Below are positions 18,884 through 29,553 of a DNA stretch of 64,000 bases, piece by piece (within the stretch, counting starts at the first letter, position 1; each line of letters begins with the position of its first letter). Under the pieces are notes generated by a model. The model was not told the DNA's origin, did no database searches, and worked only from the letters and a program-made list of their open reading frames with translations. The stretch comes from Pseudomonas sp. SST3. Lineage in GTDB: Bacteria; Pseudomonadota; Gammaproteobacteria; Pseudomonadales; Pseudomonadaceae. Location of the stretch: positions 237,945 through 301,944 of the forward strand of contig NZ_QORI02000003.1 of NCBI RefSeq assembly GCF_003325755.1. Reading direction: 5' to 3'. The translations under genes and the position numbers were made by a program.

Positions 18884-20585
18884 GCGAGATAGCCCACTAG
18901 TAGTCGTCTTCGCCCCCATTGGCAGGGACGGACCGGCAACGGCCGATCTGCTGCGGCGCAGCGGCATGGCTGCGGATGTCTGCCATAGCGTCGCCGAGGT
19001 GCTGGCACGCGCCGAAAACGATGCCGATGCGGTGTTCATTGCTGAAGAGGCATTGTTCGGTCAGGACCTTCAAACGCTGGCAACCTGGGCCGCCCGGCAG
19101 CCGGCCTGGTCCGATTTTCCATTCGTGGTGCTGACCAGCAAGCATCAGCAGCCGGCCGTCAGTGCCTGGCGCCAGCGCATGGTCGCGGCCCTGTGCAACG
19201 TTTCTCTGCTCGAACGTCCGGTGCAGAGCATTACCCTGACCAGCGCCGTCCAGGCAGCTGTGCGCGGCCGTCTTCGCCAGTACGAAGTTCGCGCATTGAT
19301 CGAGGCTCGCGAGCAGGCCTCGCACGAGCTTGAGGCACTGGTGGTCGAACGCACCCGGGCATTGGAGCAAGCCAACATCGAGCTGCGTACGCAGATGGCG
19401 GAGCGCGCCCATATCGAAGAAACCCTGCGTCAAACCCAGAAGATCGAGGCCATCGGGCAGCTCACTGGGGGCATCGCCCATGATTTCAACAATCTGTTGA
19501 TGGTCATCGCCGGCGGCCTCGACATGCTCGATCGCCGATCCGACCCGGAACGCCGCCAGCGCCTGATGGATGGCATGCGCCAGGCCGCACAGCGAGGTGC
19601 GGCACTCACCCGCCAGTTGCTGGCCTTCTCTCGGCGTCAGTCTCTGGCACCCGAGCCGGTCGACCTTGCTCATCACATCAGCCGGATGCGTGAATTGCTT
19701 GACCGTAGCCTGCGCGGTGACGTGCATGTCGAGGTGCAGTTCGCGCAAGACCTGTGGCCGGTGGAAGTCGACCCGGGCGAGCTGGAGCTGGTGATACTCA
19801 ACCTGGCGGTCAACGCCCGCGATGCGATGCCCGAAGGCGGCACGATCCTCCTGCAGGCCTCGAATGCACCTGACGAGCAGGTGCTGGGACAACGTAGAGA
19901 TTTCGTTCGCCTGGCGGTGATCGACTCAGGAACCGGTATCCCGGTCGATGTACGCGGGCGGGTATTCGACCCGTTCTTTACCACCAAGGAGATCGGCAAG
20001 GGTTCTGGCCTGGGGCTGGCGCAGGTCTACGGGTTTGCTCGTCAGTCAGGCGGTACGGTGTGGATCGATACTGAATGTGAGCGAGGAACCAGCGTGGTGC
20101 TCCTGCTGCCCCGCTCGGCGGCGACACCTGAACAGGGCCAGCCCGGCAATCTGCAGATCGAAATTCCGGCGGACACCTCAGCCGGCCATGTTCTGCTGGT
20201 CGACGATGATGAAGAAGTCGCTGCACTTGTGGCTGAAATGCTTCAACACCTGGGCTACAGCGTAACCCATGCCGCCAGCGCCGCAGCGGCCTTGGATATG
20301 CTGGCCAACGAACGCAATGTGGACCTGGTCTTTTCCGATGTAATGATGCCCGGAGGCATGAACGGCGTGGAACTGGCGCGCGAGATCCGTACAAGACACT
20401 TCCGCACACCGGTTCTGCTCACCAGCGGCTACGCCGAAGCGGCGAAGAAAGCCGCCGCCGATCAAGGCGTCTACGTACTGGCCAAGCCCTATCGACTGGA
20501 AGAGCTCGCGCTTGCCATCAAGGAAGCCTTGGCAAACGCCGCAGCACCGAGCGAGCACGCAGAGCCGCTCGCATCGTTCCAGTGA
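18870..20585 (+). CDS. Hybrid histidine kinase with degenerate N-terminal receiver
   Basis: 571 aa. Residues 1-125 resemble a receiver fold, but the phospho-acceptor position reads AVFIAEEAL (no Asp) and the usual Lys-Pro reads LERPV, so it is a pseudo-receiver. A coiled coil (about 135-185, EALVVERTRALEQANIELR) leads to HisKA with GGIAHDFNNLL (His about 204). HATPase follows (NLAVNARDAMPEGG, GTGIP, GSGLGLAQVYGF). The C-terminal receiver (about 444-560) has an intact Asp in FSDVMMPGG and Lys in LAKPYR. No membrane segment, so it is cytoplasmic. Overlap with the KaiC gene suggests it reads KaiC state. Confidence 0.88.
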   Translation: MTTPKRDSPLVVVFAPIGRDGPATADLLRRSGMAADVCHSVAEVLARAENDADAVFIAEEALFGQDLQTLATWAARQPAWSDFPFVVLTSKHQQPAVSAWRQRMVAALCNVSLLERPVQSITLTSAVQAAVRGRLRQYEVRALIEAREQASHELEALVVERTRALEQANIELRTQMAERAHIEETLRQTQKIEAIGQLTGGIAHDFNNLLMVIAGGLDMLDRRSDPERRQRLMDGMRQAAQRGAALTRQLLAFSRRQSLAPEPVDLAHHISRMRELLDRSLRGDVHVEVQFAQDLWPVEVDPGELELVILNLAVNARDAMPEGGTILLQASNAPDEQVLGQRRDFVRLAVIDSGTGIPVDVRGRVFDPFFTTKEIGKGSGLGLAQVYGFARQSGGTVWIDTECERGTSVVLLLPRSAATPEQGQPGNLQIEIPADTSAGHVLLVDDDEEVAALVAEMLQHLGYSVTHAASAAAALDMLANERNVDLVFSDVMMPGGMNGVELAREIRTRHFRTPVLLTSGYAEAAKKAAADQGVYVLAKPYRLEELALAIKEALANAAAPSEHAEPLASFQ

Positions 20586-20716
20586 TCCCGACGAGTATCC
20601 ACTCTCGGGCCTGAGACCGAACTAAGCGCGCCCAGCACCATCGAAACGCCAACTCCGAGCGGCCGGCCACACTGCGCCCTGCAGCGCCTCGCCGCAGCCC
20701 GACAAAGGAATTGGCC

Positions 20717-22249
20717 ATGCCCGAGCTGCCCCACATCGCCAGCGACTCCGCCCTCGACACCCTGTCCACGTCACGCTGGACGGCGCTGCTGCTGGGTGCC
20801 GTGCTGGTGACTACGCCACTCGTATCAGCAGCGAGTGACCCGTCGCTTTCGGCCCGCGACGCGCAAAACAAACGCTTCAGCGAGCAGATCATGGCGGAAA
20901 CCAACCACCATTCACCGGCACCGACGGCTAAGTACAACCACATCATCACCTACGGTCAGTCGCTCGCATCAGCTGCCGAAGGTTGGCCTGCGCTCTCGAA
21001 GCAACCCGGTTACGACAACCTGATGTTAGGCGACTCGCCACGCTCGGCGACCTTCAGCGGAGCTCGCTTCGTACCGGTGGGTGAGGCGTCGTTCAAGCCG
21101 CTCAGAGCGGTGGTCCAGCTCAAGCGAGATCCGAAGACAATTCTCGACAGCGCAGCGATCGCGGAACTGGAGCAGCACGCCCAGGAAGAAGGCGAATCAG
21201 TGGAAGTTGGCGCACTGAACATGGCGCGCCGTCTGTATCTGGAAAAGCATGGCGTCGAGTCCGATCCCGAGCATCTGTTCGTCGCCAGCAACGCATCTAC
21301 CTCTGGACGCTCCATCGTGCAGCTGTCCAAGGTCGGCGGCACCCATGAGTACCGGCGGGTGCTGCAGGCAGTGGACCAGGCCAAGCGGATCGCCGACGCG
21401 CAAGGCGCCAGCTACAGCATCAGCGCTTTTTTCTGGCTCCAGGGGGAATACGATTACGCCGAAGTGCAAGGCGGCATCAACGACAAAGCCACCTACAAGA
21501 AAATGTTGCGCCAGCTACGCGAAGACCTGAACACGGACACCGCAAAGGCCATCGGACAAACGCAGATGCCCTCGTTCATCAGCTACCAGACCGATGCCAA
21601 GTCTTCAGTGGTAGATGGCGGTCTCGACATTGGCATGGCGCAATGGGAACTGGCGCAGGAGGAGCCGAACTGGTACCTCGCCGGGCCGGTTTACCCCTAC
21701 GTGGACAAGGGCACTCACCTGTCGGCCAATGGTTATCGCTGGTTCGGCCAGATGCTCGGCAAGGTCTATCACCAGGTGGTGATAGAGGGCCGCAACTGGC
21801 AACCGCTGTCGCCGCGCGGCGCCACCTTTGAAGATCGCGAAGTACTCATCGACTTCCATGTGCCCTCCCCGCCGCTGGTATTCGACCAACCCTATCTCGG
21901 CCATCAGGCATGGCCGATAGAGAACCGCGGCTTCATCCTGATCGACGAGCAGGGCGAGGTGCCGATCGAAGCCGTGGAGATCGTCGCCGACACGGTTGTG
22001 CGTCTGAATGCCGGCCGCGATCTGGTCGGCACGCCGCGCATCCGCTATGCCAGCCATGCGGTTGGAGGCGCCGGTGAATTACGCGACAGCGACCCGACCC
22101 AGGCCGACGCCCGCTACGAATACTTGCCGGACGAAGGCATGCCGCGCGAAGCCAACATCGCCGCGCTGGTGGACAAACCGTATCCGCTGCACAACTGGAG
22201 TATCGCGTTCGAGTTGCAGGCGGGCAAAGGGCACGCCTCGCCACGCTGA
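20717..22249 (+). CDS. Secreted SGNH/sialate O-acetylesterase-like hydrolase
   Basis: 510 aa from ATG 20717 (aaaggaa upstream). A hydrophobic stretch at about residues 20-38 (LLLGAVLVTTPLVSAAS) looks like a signal peptide. IITYGQSLA matches the nucleophile Ser block, FFWLQGEYDYAE resembles the WxQGExD block, and DKGTHLSANGYRWFG fits the Asp-x-x-His catalytic pair of carbohydrate esterases of this type. A beta-rich C-terminal domain follows (about 370-510). Likely a deacetylase of a surface polymer or oligosaccharide. The substrate is inferred only from family. Located alone. Confidence 0.65.
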   Translation: MPELPHIASDSALDTLSTSRWTALLLGAVLVTTPLVSAASDPSLSARDAQNKRFSEQIMAETNHHSPAPTAKYNHIITYGQSLASAAEGWPALSKQPGYDNLMLGDSPRSATFSGARFVPVGEASFKPLRAVVQLKRDPKTILDSAAIAELEQHAQEEGESVEVGALNMARRLYLEKHGVESDPEHLFVASNASTSGRSIVQLSKVGGTHEYRRVLQAVDQAKRIADAQGASYSISAFFWLQGEYDYAEVQGGINDKATYKKMLRQLREDLNTDTAKAIGQTQMPSFISYQTDAKSSVVDGGLDIGMAQWELAQEEPNWYLAGPVYPYVDKGTHLSANGYRWFGQMLGKVYHQVVIEGRNWQPLSPRGATFEDREVLIDFHVPSPPLVFDQPYLGHQAWPIENRGFILIDEQGEVPIEAVEIVADTVVRLNAGRDLVGTPRIRYASHAVGGAGELRDSDPTQADARYEYLPDEGMPREANIAALVDKPYPLHNWSIAFELQAGKGHASPR

Positions 22250-22329
22250 GCGCAAGTGCTGGAAATGGCCGCGACAGACGGGCAGCAGCGGTGCCCCCGT
22301 CACGTCCGTCGCGGCGAAAATGGGCGCGC

Positions 22330-22437
22330 TCAGGCCTTTCTTTGAGCCTCTTGCTGCTTTCGCCAGGTAGCAGGCGTACGGCTTTCCCACTGACCGAAGG
22401 CACGAAAGAACGAGTTCTGATCCTCGTAGCCATTTGG
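22330..22437 (-). pseudogene. Remnant of an AraC-family regulator C-terminus
   Basis: On the minus strand an open stretch reads PNGYEDQNSFFRAFGQWESR, then TPATWRKQQEAQRKA and a stop at 22330-22332. This is the end of an AraC/XylS DNA-binding domain (second HTH recognition region). Nothing upstream of about 22437 continues the domain, so only the tail survives. It fills the gap between the esterase-like gene and ycaO. Confidence 0.6.
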
Positions 22438-22593
22438 GACGACGAGGTCGTGGTGGGTCACTGCCGTGCATTCGTGTTAGCGCTGACATTCGGGGAGCGA
22501 GGTGCTGCACAGACCGCCAGGCTGGAAAATCACGCACGCAAGGCGGATAAACCGGATAATGGGCGGCCAAATCGTGTTGTTCTGGTATCCCGC

Positions 22594-24794
22594 ATGGAAA
22601 TCAAAGTTAACTTTCTCGACAATCTCAGGCTTGAAGCCAAGTTCGATGATTTCTCGGTGATAGCCGATCAACCGATCCGCTACAAGGGCGACGGCTCAGC
22701 GCCAGGCCCGTTCGATTATTTCCTGGCTTCGTCCGCGCTGTGTGCGGCTTACTTCGTCAAGTTGTACTGCCAGACCCGCGGCATCCCGACCGAAAACATC
22801 CGGCTTTCGCAGAACAACATCGTCGATCCGGAAAACCGCTATAAGCAGATCTTCAAGATTCAGGTCGAGCTTCCGGCGGACATCTCCGACAAGGACCGTC
22901 AGGGCATCCTGCGTTCCATCGAGCGGTGCACGGTCAAAAAGGTGGTGCAGACTGGGCCGGAGTTCGTCATCGAGCAAGTGGACAATCTCGATGCAGACGC
23001 CCAGGCGCTGCTGCTACCCGACACCGCGGCCGACGCGAGCACCTACATCGCCGGTAAGGATCTGCCACTCGAGCAGACCATCGCCAACATGTCAGAGATT
23101 CTGGCCGACCTCGGGATGAAGATCGAAATCGCGTCGTGGCGCAATATCGTACCCAACGTGTGGTCGCTGCATATTCGCGATGCGCATTCGCCGATGTGTT
23201 TCACCAACGGTAAAGGCGCGACCAAGGAAAGCGCGTTGGCGTCGGCGTTGGGCGAGTTCATCGAGCGGCTCAACTGCAACTTCTTCTACAACGACCAGTT
23301 CTGGGGCGATGACATCGCCCATGCCGATTTCGTGCACTACCCCGACGAGCGCTGGTTCAAGCCGGGCCGCAAAGATGCGTTGCCGGCAGAAATACTCGAT
23401 ACGTACTGCCGGGAGATCTACAACCCCGATGGCGAGCTGCGCGGCTCACATCTGTACGACACCAATTCGGGCAACGTCGAGCGCGGCATCTGCTCGTTGC
23501 CCTTTGTTCGCCAGTCGGACGGCGAAGTGGTGTACTTCCCCTCCAACCTGATCGAAAACCTGTTTCTCAGCAACGGCATGAGCGCCGGCAATACCTTGGC
23601 CGAAGCGCAGGTGCAGTGCCTGTCGGAAATCTTCGAGCGCGCGGTCAAACGCGAGATCCTCGAAGGCGAAATCGCCCTGCCTGACGTCCCCCAGGAAGTA
23701 CTGGCGAAGTACCCCGCAATCCTGGCAGGCATCCAGGGACTGGAGGAACAGGGTTTTCCGGTGCTGGTCAAGGACGCGTCGCTGGGCGGGGAATATCCAG
23801 TGATGTGCGTCACCCTGATGAACCCGCGCACCGGCGGTGTCTTCGCCTCGTTCGGGGCACACCCGAGTTTCGAGGTGGCGCTGGAGCGTAGCCTCACCGA
23901 ACTGTTGCAGGGCCGCAGCTTCGAAGGTTTGAACGACCTGCCCCAGCCGACCTTTGAAAGCCAGGCGTGATGGAGCCGAACAACTTTGTCGAACACTTCA
24001 TCGATTCCAGCGGTGTGGTGTCGTGGCGCTTCTTCAGCGCCAAGGCTGACTTCGAGTTCGTCGAGTGGGACTTCTCCGGACATGGCGAAGATTCCAACGC
24101 CGAGGAGGCCGCCACGCTGTTCGGGATACTCGAAGGCATGGGCAAGGAAGCGTACATGGCCGTGTATGACCAGCTAGGCGCAACGGCCTGCCGGATTCTT
24201 GTGCCCGGCTATTCGGAAATCTACCCGGTAGAAGATCTGGTCTGGGACAACACCAACAAGGCGCTGTTCTTCCGTGAAGACATCCTTAACCTGCACCGGC
24301 TGGACGATGGCAGCCTGAAAGCACTGGTCGAGCGTCTCGAAGACAGCGAACTGGATGATTACACCGACATCACCACACTGATCGGGATCGAATTTGACGA
24401 GAACACAGCGTGGGGCAAGCTGACGATTCTCGAACTGAAGCTTTTGATCCATCTCGCCCTGAACCAGCTCGAGGAGGCAAAGGAGCTGGTCGAAGCCTTC
24501 CTGCAATTCAATGACAACACGGTCGAACGTGGGCTGTTCTATCAGGCCGTGAACGTGGTGCTCGAAGTGGCCCTGGATGACGAGATGCAGCTGGACGACT
24601 ACGAAACCAACTTCCGTCGCCTGTTCGGCCACGAGCGGATGGACGCCGCGATGGGCTCGGTCGACGGCAGCGTGCGCTTCTTCGGCCTGACGCCCACCAA
24701 CACCAAGCTGGAAGGACTCGATCGCCACCTGCGCCTGATCGACAGCTACAAGAAGCTGCACGCGGCACGCGCCAGGGTGGCGGCGCTGCGATGA
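22594..24794 (+). pseudogene. ycaO: OsmC-YcaO fusion protein, frameshifted near residue 458
   Basis: ATG 22594 starts MEIKVNFLDNLRLEA. Residues 1-140 are an OsmC-like domain, then a YcaO domain with TNGKGATKESALASALGEFIERL, the ATP-binding core. The frame stops at 23968-23970 just as the C-terminal region should continue; the next frame picks up at once as MEPNNFVEHFIDSSG and runs to 24794. One missing base near 23966 (QAV-MEPNN) restores about 733 aa, the expected length for the pseudomonad fusion form. E. coli YcaO is linked to RimO-dependent methylthiolation of ribosomal protein S12. It may be intact in the organism. Confidence 0.85.
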
Positions 24795-24824
24795 ATGCTG
24801 GGGCTGGCGAACGCCTCGCGCTGA

Positions 24825-25744
24825 TCAGGCGATGCTGCGCAAACGCGCCATGTCCTTGACCGGAGAGGCGCCGAACAGCCGGCTGTATTCGCGGCTGAAC
24901 TGCGAAGGGCTTTCGTAGCCGACCCGATAGCCGGCTGCCGAGACTTCCAGGCCTTCGGTCATCAGCAAGCGCCGGGCCTCCTGCAAGCGAAGCTGTTTTT
25001 GATACTGCAGCGGGCTCATGGCGGTCAGCGCCTTGAAGCGATGATGCAGCTGGAACTGCTGAGGTTGACCCGGCTCGCCAGCTCATCGATGCGCAGCGGC
25101 TCAACGTAGTTGTGGTTGAGCCATTCGATGGCGCGGTTGACCCGGTGCGACTGGCTGCCCTGCAGCGCTATGTCCCGCAGGTGCCGACCTTGCGGCCCGC
25201 AGAGCAACCGATAGAAGATTTCGCGCAAGGCCAACGGTGCCAGCACCGGAATGTCCTTCGGGTTGCCAAGCAGGCGGACCAACCGCAGGGTGGCATCGAG
25301 CAGCGGCGCATCGATGCGGTCCAGATACAGGCCGCGCCCGTCCGGCTCGCTGCTAGGCATGAGCGGCTCGGCCTCGCTGATCAGCCCGGCGATCAACGGG
25401 GGATCGATATCCAGCCGGATGCAAATATAGGGCTCCGCGCTCGAGGCCCGTACCACACAACCGGCCACCGGCAACGTCACCGACACCACCAGGTAATGCA
25501 GTGGGTCATAGCAATACAGTTCATCGGCCAGACGCACTTCTTTGCCGCCCTGAACGATGATGCACAACGCCGGCTTGTGTACGCCATAGGTCATCTCGCC
25601 GGGCGTCTCGCAACGGATCAGGTGCAGCGGTTCGATGATGGTCGGATGCATGCCGTCACCGCTGACGAAGCCATCGACCAACCGCGCCAGTTCGGCACGC
25701 TGGGCACCGGTGTCATCGGCCGGAGGAGTGATGAATGAATTCAT
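24825..25744 (-). pseudogene. AraC-family regulator with AraC_N domain, frameshifted
   Basis: Starts at ATG 25744. Residues 1-200 form the cupin-like N-terminal domain (KPALCIIVQGGKEVRL). The first part of the HTH region follows ([20 protein letters not shown]). The frame breaks at about 25050 after NLSSSS. A second frame continues [20 protein letters not shown] and [20 protein letters not shown] to 24825. One missing base restores a 306-aa protein with both HTH motifs. Convergent with ycaO. The regulated gene is not evident here. Confidence 0.85.
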
Positions 25745-25970
25745 GGCAGCCGGCTCTCAGGAAAACGAAGGGGTTTAGCTTAGCAGCTCGCAACGAAATT
25801 GCTGCCGGTGGGCAGCAGACGAGCCGAGAGGATAGCAAGCCGAACCAAATTGCCGCGTAGCCCGGGCGGGCTGGACAGTCATGCCGATGTCTAACGAACG
25901 TGAGGCGTGGCGACGGCGCCAGCGGGTCGAAACAAGGCGTAGTCGCCCCCAGGCACCGGGCAGATAAGCA

Positions 25971-26000
25971 AACGCCCCGAATGGTCGGGGCGTTATCGGA
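25971..26000 (-). terminator. Terminator for the PA2169-like gene
   Basis: Perfect 10-bp stem aacgccccga/tcggggcgtt with a 4-base loop, 45 bp beyond the stop of the minus-strand gene ending at 26040. Confidence 0.6.
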
Positions 26001-26039
26001 CTCGGGCGCCGTGTCGATCAGGCTGATCGGCGCACCGGA

Positions 26040-26492
26040 TCAGCTGCGCGCGCGTTCTGCGTCACGCAGCGCCTTGACCTGGTCATGATTGCGCTGCACG
26101 CCCTGGAACTGGCGCTCCACAACCGCACGGATATCGACCGGCAGGTCTTTGTCCAGCGCTTTACGATAGCTCTTGAGTGCTACGTCTTCACCTCGTTCGC
26201 ACTCGTTTAGAATCGCCTCGTCGCTGTGACCGGTAATCGCGGACTTCAGATCGACCCAGCGCCGGTGCATATCGCCCGCCGTGCTGCTGGAGGTCTCCGG
26301 ATCGCCGCCCAGGGACCGGACCAGTTGCTGCAGTTCGGCGGCAGCTGTCGCGCAGTCCTGCGCACGTTGGGTCATGGTGGATTTCAGCTGCGGATTCTTC
26401 AGGTCATCGGCGCATTCGCGGAAGCCTTTCTCACCGTCCTTGCTGGTTTCGATGAGATCGTTAAGCACGGAAATGGTGTCGTTGGTGTCCAT
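26040..26492 (-). CDS. PA2169-family four-helix protein (DUF2383)
   Basis: 150 aa from ATG 26492, with gagggacc upstream. All-helical: NDTISVLNDLIETSKDGEKGFRECADDL (ends quoted) is the family's conserved N-terminal helix pair, and SHDEAIL-type and YRKALDKDLP segments follow. The fold is ferritin-like. The family is linked to stress survival in pseudomonads, but its chemistry is not established. It stands alone with its own terminator. Confidence 0.85.
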   Translation of the reverse strand: MDTNDTISVLNDLIETSKDGEKGFRECADDLKNPQLKSTMTQRAQDCATAAAELQQLVRSLGGDPETSSSTAGDMHRRWVDLKSAITGHSDEAILNECERGEDVALKSYRKALDKDLPVDIRAVVERQFQGVQRNHDQVKALRDAERARS

Positions 26493-26744
26493 TTGAAGGT
26501 CCCTCCTGAGGCTCAGTTAAAGGCCGGTAACAACACGGCCAACCTGTTGAGTCGACTGCCGCGTTTCGGCAAAGGTTCAGCCGCCCCGCCCAGTGACCGA
26601 CCCGCCGCACAGGGCGATTTTTCATCGCGACCAACGGAGCGGCACGGGTAGAATCAATCATTTCGCGCTCGTGCTGTCCTAAACGAAATCCACCACCGGC
26701 CGCACCTGTCGACCCGTGACCCTATCTATCGAGCCCTGCGAAAG

Positions 26745-28376
26745 ATGGCGCAATACCTCGCTCCCGTTCCCCGCTGGGAACCGCACGAACGCCCCTCGAT
26801 GCCCGGATCCCCGGCGATCCTGCTGCACCCCATGCCGGTGCGCATCGCCTATGCCTGCGTCGCGGTGCTGGTGGGCATCACGGGCGGGCTGGGCAATGCC
26901 TTGTTCATCGCCAACCTGCCGAGCATCCAGGGCGACCTCGGCCTGACGCCATCGCAGGCGGCCTGGCTGCCGGCGTCCTATTTCATGGTCAATGTCTCGG
27001 CCAACCTGCTGATGATCAAATTCCGTCAGCAGTACGGCCTGCGCCGCTTCGCCGAGATTGGCCTGACTGTCTATGCCCTGCTGAGCATCGCCCATGTGTT
27101 CGTCGAAGGGTTGGAGATGGCCATCTTCGTGCGTGCGGCCAGCGGCTTGGCGGCGGCCACCACCTCGTCGCTGGGGCTGTTCTACATGCTCCAGGCCTTT
27201 CGCAAGGCCGACCTGCCGAAGGCGGTGATTCTCGGCTTCGGGATATCCCAGCTGGGAACGCCGCTGGCCTGGCTGCTGTCACCGGCGCTGCTGGACATGG
27301 GCGAATGGCATCGCCTCTACGTGTTCGAAAGCGGTCTGGCGCTGTGCTCGCTGGCGGCGGTGGTCGTGCTCAAGCTGCCGCTGGGCGAGCGCATCAAGGT
27401 CTTCGAACCGCTGGACTTCCTGACCTTCGCCTTGCTCGCCCCCGCCCTGGCGTTGATCGCGGCGGTGCTGGCGCAGGGCCGGATCCTCTGGTGGACCGAG
27501 CAGCCGTGGCTGGGCTACGCCCTGATCGCTGCGCTGCTGCTGATGTGCGCGGCCTTCATGATCGAACATCACCGGTGTAATCCGCTGCTGCACACCCGCT
27601 GGCTGGGTACCGCCGAAATGCTGCGTTTCGCCTTCGGTGCGCTGATGCTGCGACTGCTGCTGTCCGAACAGACCTATGGCGCGGTTGGCCTGCTGCAGAC
27701 CCTCGGCATGGGCACCGAGCAACTGCAGCCGTTGTATGCGGTGATCCTGCTGGGGCTGACCATGGGCATTGCCGGCAGTGCGATGACCTTCAGCCCGGCC
27801 ATGGCCTTTCCGCAGATCCTGCTGTCGATCGTGCTGATCGCCATCGCCAGCTTTCTCGACATCGACGCCACCAACCTGACCCGCCCGCACGACATGTTTC
27901 TCAGCCAGGGCCTGCTGGCATTCGCCAGCGGCATGTTTCTCGGGCCGCTGCTGATCACCGGTATCGGTCGGGCGCTGCGCAACGGGCCGAACTATCTGGT
28001 GACTTTCATCGTCTTGTTCACCATGACCCAGAGCTTGGGCGGCCTGGCAGCCCCAGCGCTGTTCGGCACCTACCAGGTGATGCGCGAGAAATACCATTCC
28101 AGCCATCTGACCGAGCAGGTGGTGCCCGGCGACCCTCGGGTCGCGGGCCGATTGCAGGACCAGAGCCAGGCGCTGACACCACGCCAGACCGACCCTCGAC
28201 TACGCCAGGCGCAAAGCGCCGCGCAGCTGAGTCAGGCGGCCACGCGGAAAGCCAATGTGCTGGCCTTCAATGATGTATTCCGGCTGATCGGCATGCTCGC
28301 CATCGGCGTGTTCGGCTGGACGCTCTATCGCACCCTGCGCATCGCGCAGCAGAACAGGAACGCTGCCTCTCCATGA
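26745..28376 (+). CDS. DHA2-type MFS drug/efflux transporter (EmrB-like)
   Basis: 543 aa, around 14 hydrophobic segments from residue 32 on. FIANLPSIQGDLGLTPSQAAWL and the TM following match EmrB/DHA2 motif regions. Energised by the proton gradient, it would pass substrate to a periplasmic adaptor. It overlaps the adaptor gene by 4 bp (ATGA at 28373-28376) and heads a three-gene tripartite export operon. The substrate is unknown. Confidence 0.88.
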   Translation: MAQYLAPVPRWEPHERPSMPGSPAILLHPMPVRIAYACVAVLVGITGGLGNALFIANLPSIQGDLGLTPSQAAWLPASYFMVNVSANLLMIKFRQQYGLRRFAEIGLTVYALLSIAHVFVEGLEMAIFVRAASGLAAATTSSLGLFYMLQAFRKADLPKAVILGFGISQLGTPLAWLLSPALLDMGEWHRLYVFESGLALCSLAAVVVLKLPLGERIKVFEPLDFLTFALLAPALALIAAVLAQGRILWWTEQPWLGYALIAALLLMCAAFMIEHHRCNPLLHTRWLGTAEMLRFAFGALMLRLLLSEQTYGAVGLLQTLGMGTEQLQPLYAVILLGLTMGIAGSAMTFSPAMAFPQILLSIVLIAIASFLDIDATNLTRPHDMFLSQGLLAFASGMFLGPLLITGIGRALRNGPNYLVTFIVLFTMTQSLGGLAAPALFGTYQVMREKYHSSHLTEQVVPGDPRVAGRLQDQSQALTPRQTDPRLRQAQSAAQLSQAATRKANVLAFNDVFRLIGMLAIGVFGWTLYRTLRIAQQNRNAASP

Positions 28377-29553
28377 GTGAACGCCCCCAATCCGAGGCCC
28401 CAAACCTACAGACCGCCCAGCCGCCGCAGCCTTCGGCAGCCGCGACCGATGCCGGCCCGGCACCTGACGACCCGCCGAAGACCATCAAGCCGAGCCGCCG
28501 CTCGGTCATCCTGATGGTGCTGGTGGCGCTTATCGGTGTGCTGGCGATCCTCTATGCTTGGCAGCTCTGGCCGTTCAGCGGCGGCGTGGTGGTCACCGAG
28601 AACGCCTACGTGCGTGGGCAGATCACGGTGCTAGCGCCGCAGGTCAACGGCTATGTGACCGAGGTGCTGGTGCAAGATTTCGAACAGGTCGCGAAGGGCC
28701 AGACGCTGGTGCGCATCGACAATCGCCAGTACAGCCAGACCGTCGAGCAGCGCCGCGCTGAGCTGGCCGCACGGCGCTTCGATCTGGAAAACCTGGAACA
28801 GACCCTGGCCTCGAATCAAGCGACACTGGCCTCACGTCGCGCCGAACTTTCTGCGGCCGAAGCCGAACGGCTACGCGCCCTAGCGGATGAAAAGCGCGTC
28901 AACGAGCTGGCCAAGCGTGGCTCGGTCTCCATCCGCGAACGCGACCAGATCCGCGCCGGCGCCCGTGCCGCCGCGGCCAAGGTGCAGCAGGCGCAGGCGG
29001 CTATCGCCATTGCCGAGCAGACCTTGAAAGCCAGCGAAGTGTCCCGTGGTGGTTTGCAGGCGCAGGTGGAGATCGCCGAGGCCACATTGAAGCGGGCACA
29101 AATCGACCTCGACAATACGGAGATCCAGGCGCCGCGCGGCGGCCAGGTTAGCGAGGTCACGGTACGCCAGGGCCAATACGTGACGGCTGGCTCGCAGCTG
29201 CTCTACCTGGTGCCGGAGCAGCTCTGGGTGATCGCCAACTACAAGGAAACCCAGACCTTCGCCATGCGCCCCGGCCAACCCGTGAAAATCGAGGTGACGC
29301 GCTGGACGGCGCGCACCTGAACGGTCACGTGCAGCGTCTGGCGCCGGCCACCGGTTCGGAATTCAGCATTCTGCGACCGGACAACGCCACCGGTAATTTC
29401 ACCAAGGTGGTCCAGCGCTTGCCGGTGCGCATCTCCATCGATCCGGACCAGCCCTTGGCGCAGCGCCTGCGCCCGGGGCTCTCGGTGGTGACCCACGTCG
29501 ACACCGGCGCCGCCGAGCACGCCGATCAGCCAGTCGCGGAAAGCACGCAATGA
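28373..29553 (+). pseudogene. HlyD/EmrA-type membrane-fusion protein, frameshifted near C-terminus
   Basis: A Pro-rich cytoplasmic N-terminus is followed by one TM at about residues 43-62. Next comes the barrel-sandwich half VTENAYVRGQITVLAPQVNG, a long coiled coil (about 115-235), and the second lipoyl half DLDNTEIQAPRGGQVSEV. The frame ends early at 29318-29320 (EVTRWTART); the next frame continues NGHVQRLAPATGSEFSILRP to 29553. One missing G near 29295 gives EVDALDGAHLNG and a 393-aa protein. It links the MFS pump and the NodT outer-membrane channel; its stop overlaps the start of that gene. Confidence 0.87.

Noticed and set aside
22291..22593. In-frame upstream extension of the ycaO gene
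   Set aside because: It overlaps the AraC remnant on the other strand, lacks OsmC features and has no ribosome site; ATG 22594 matches the domain start.
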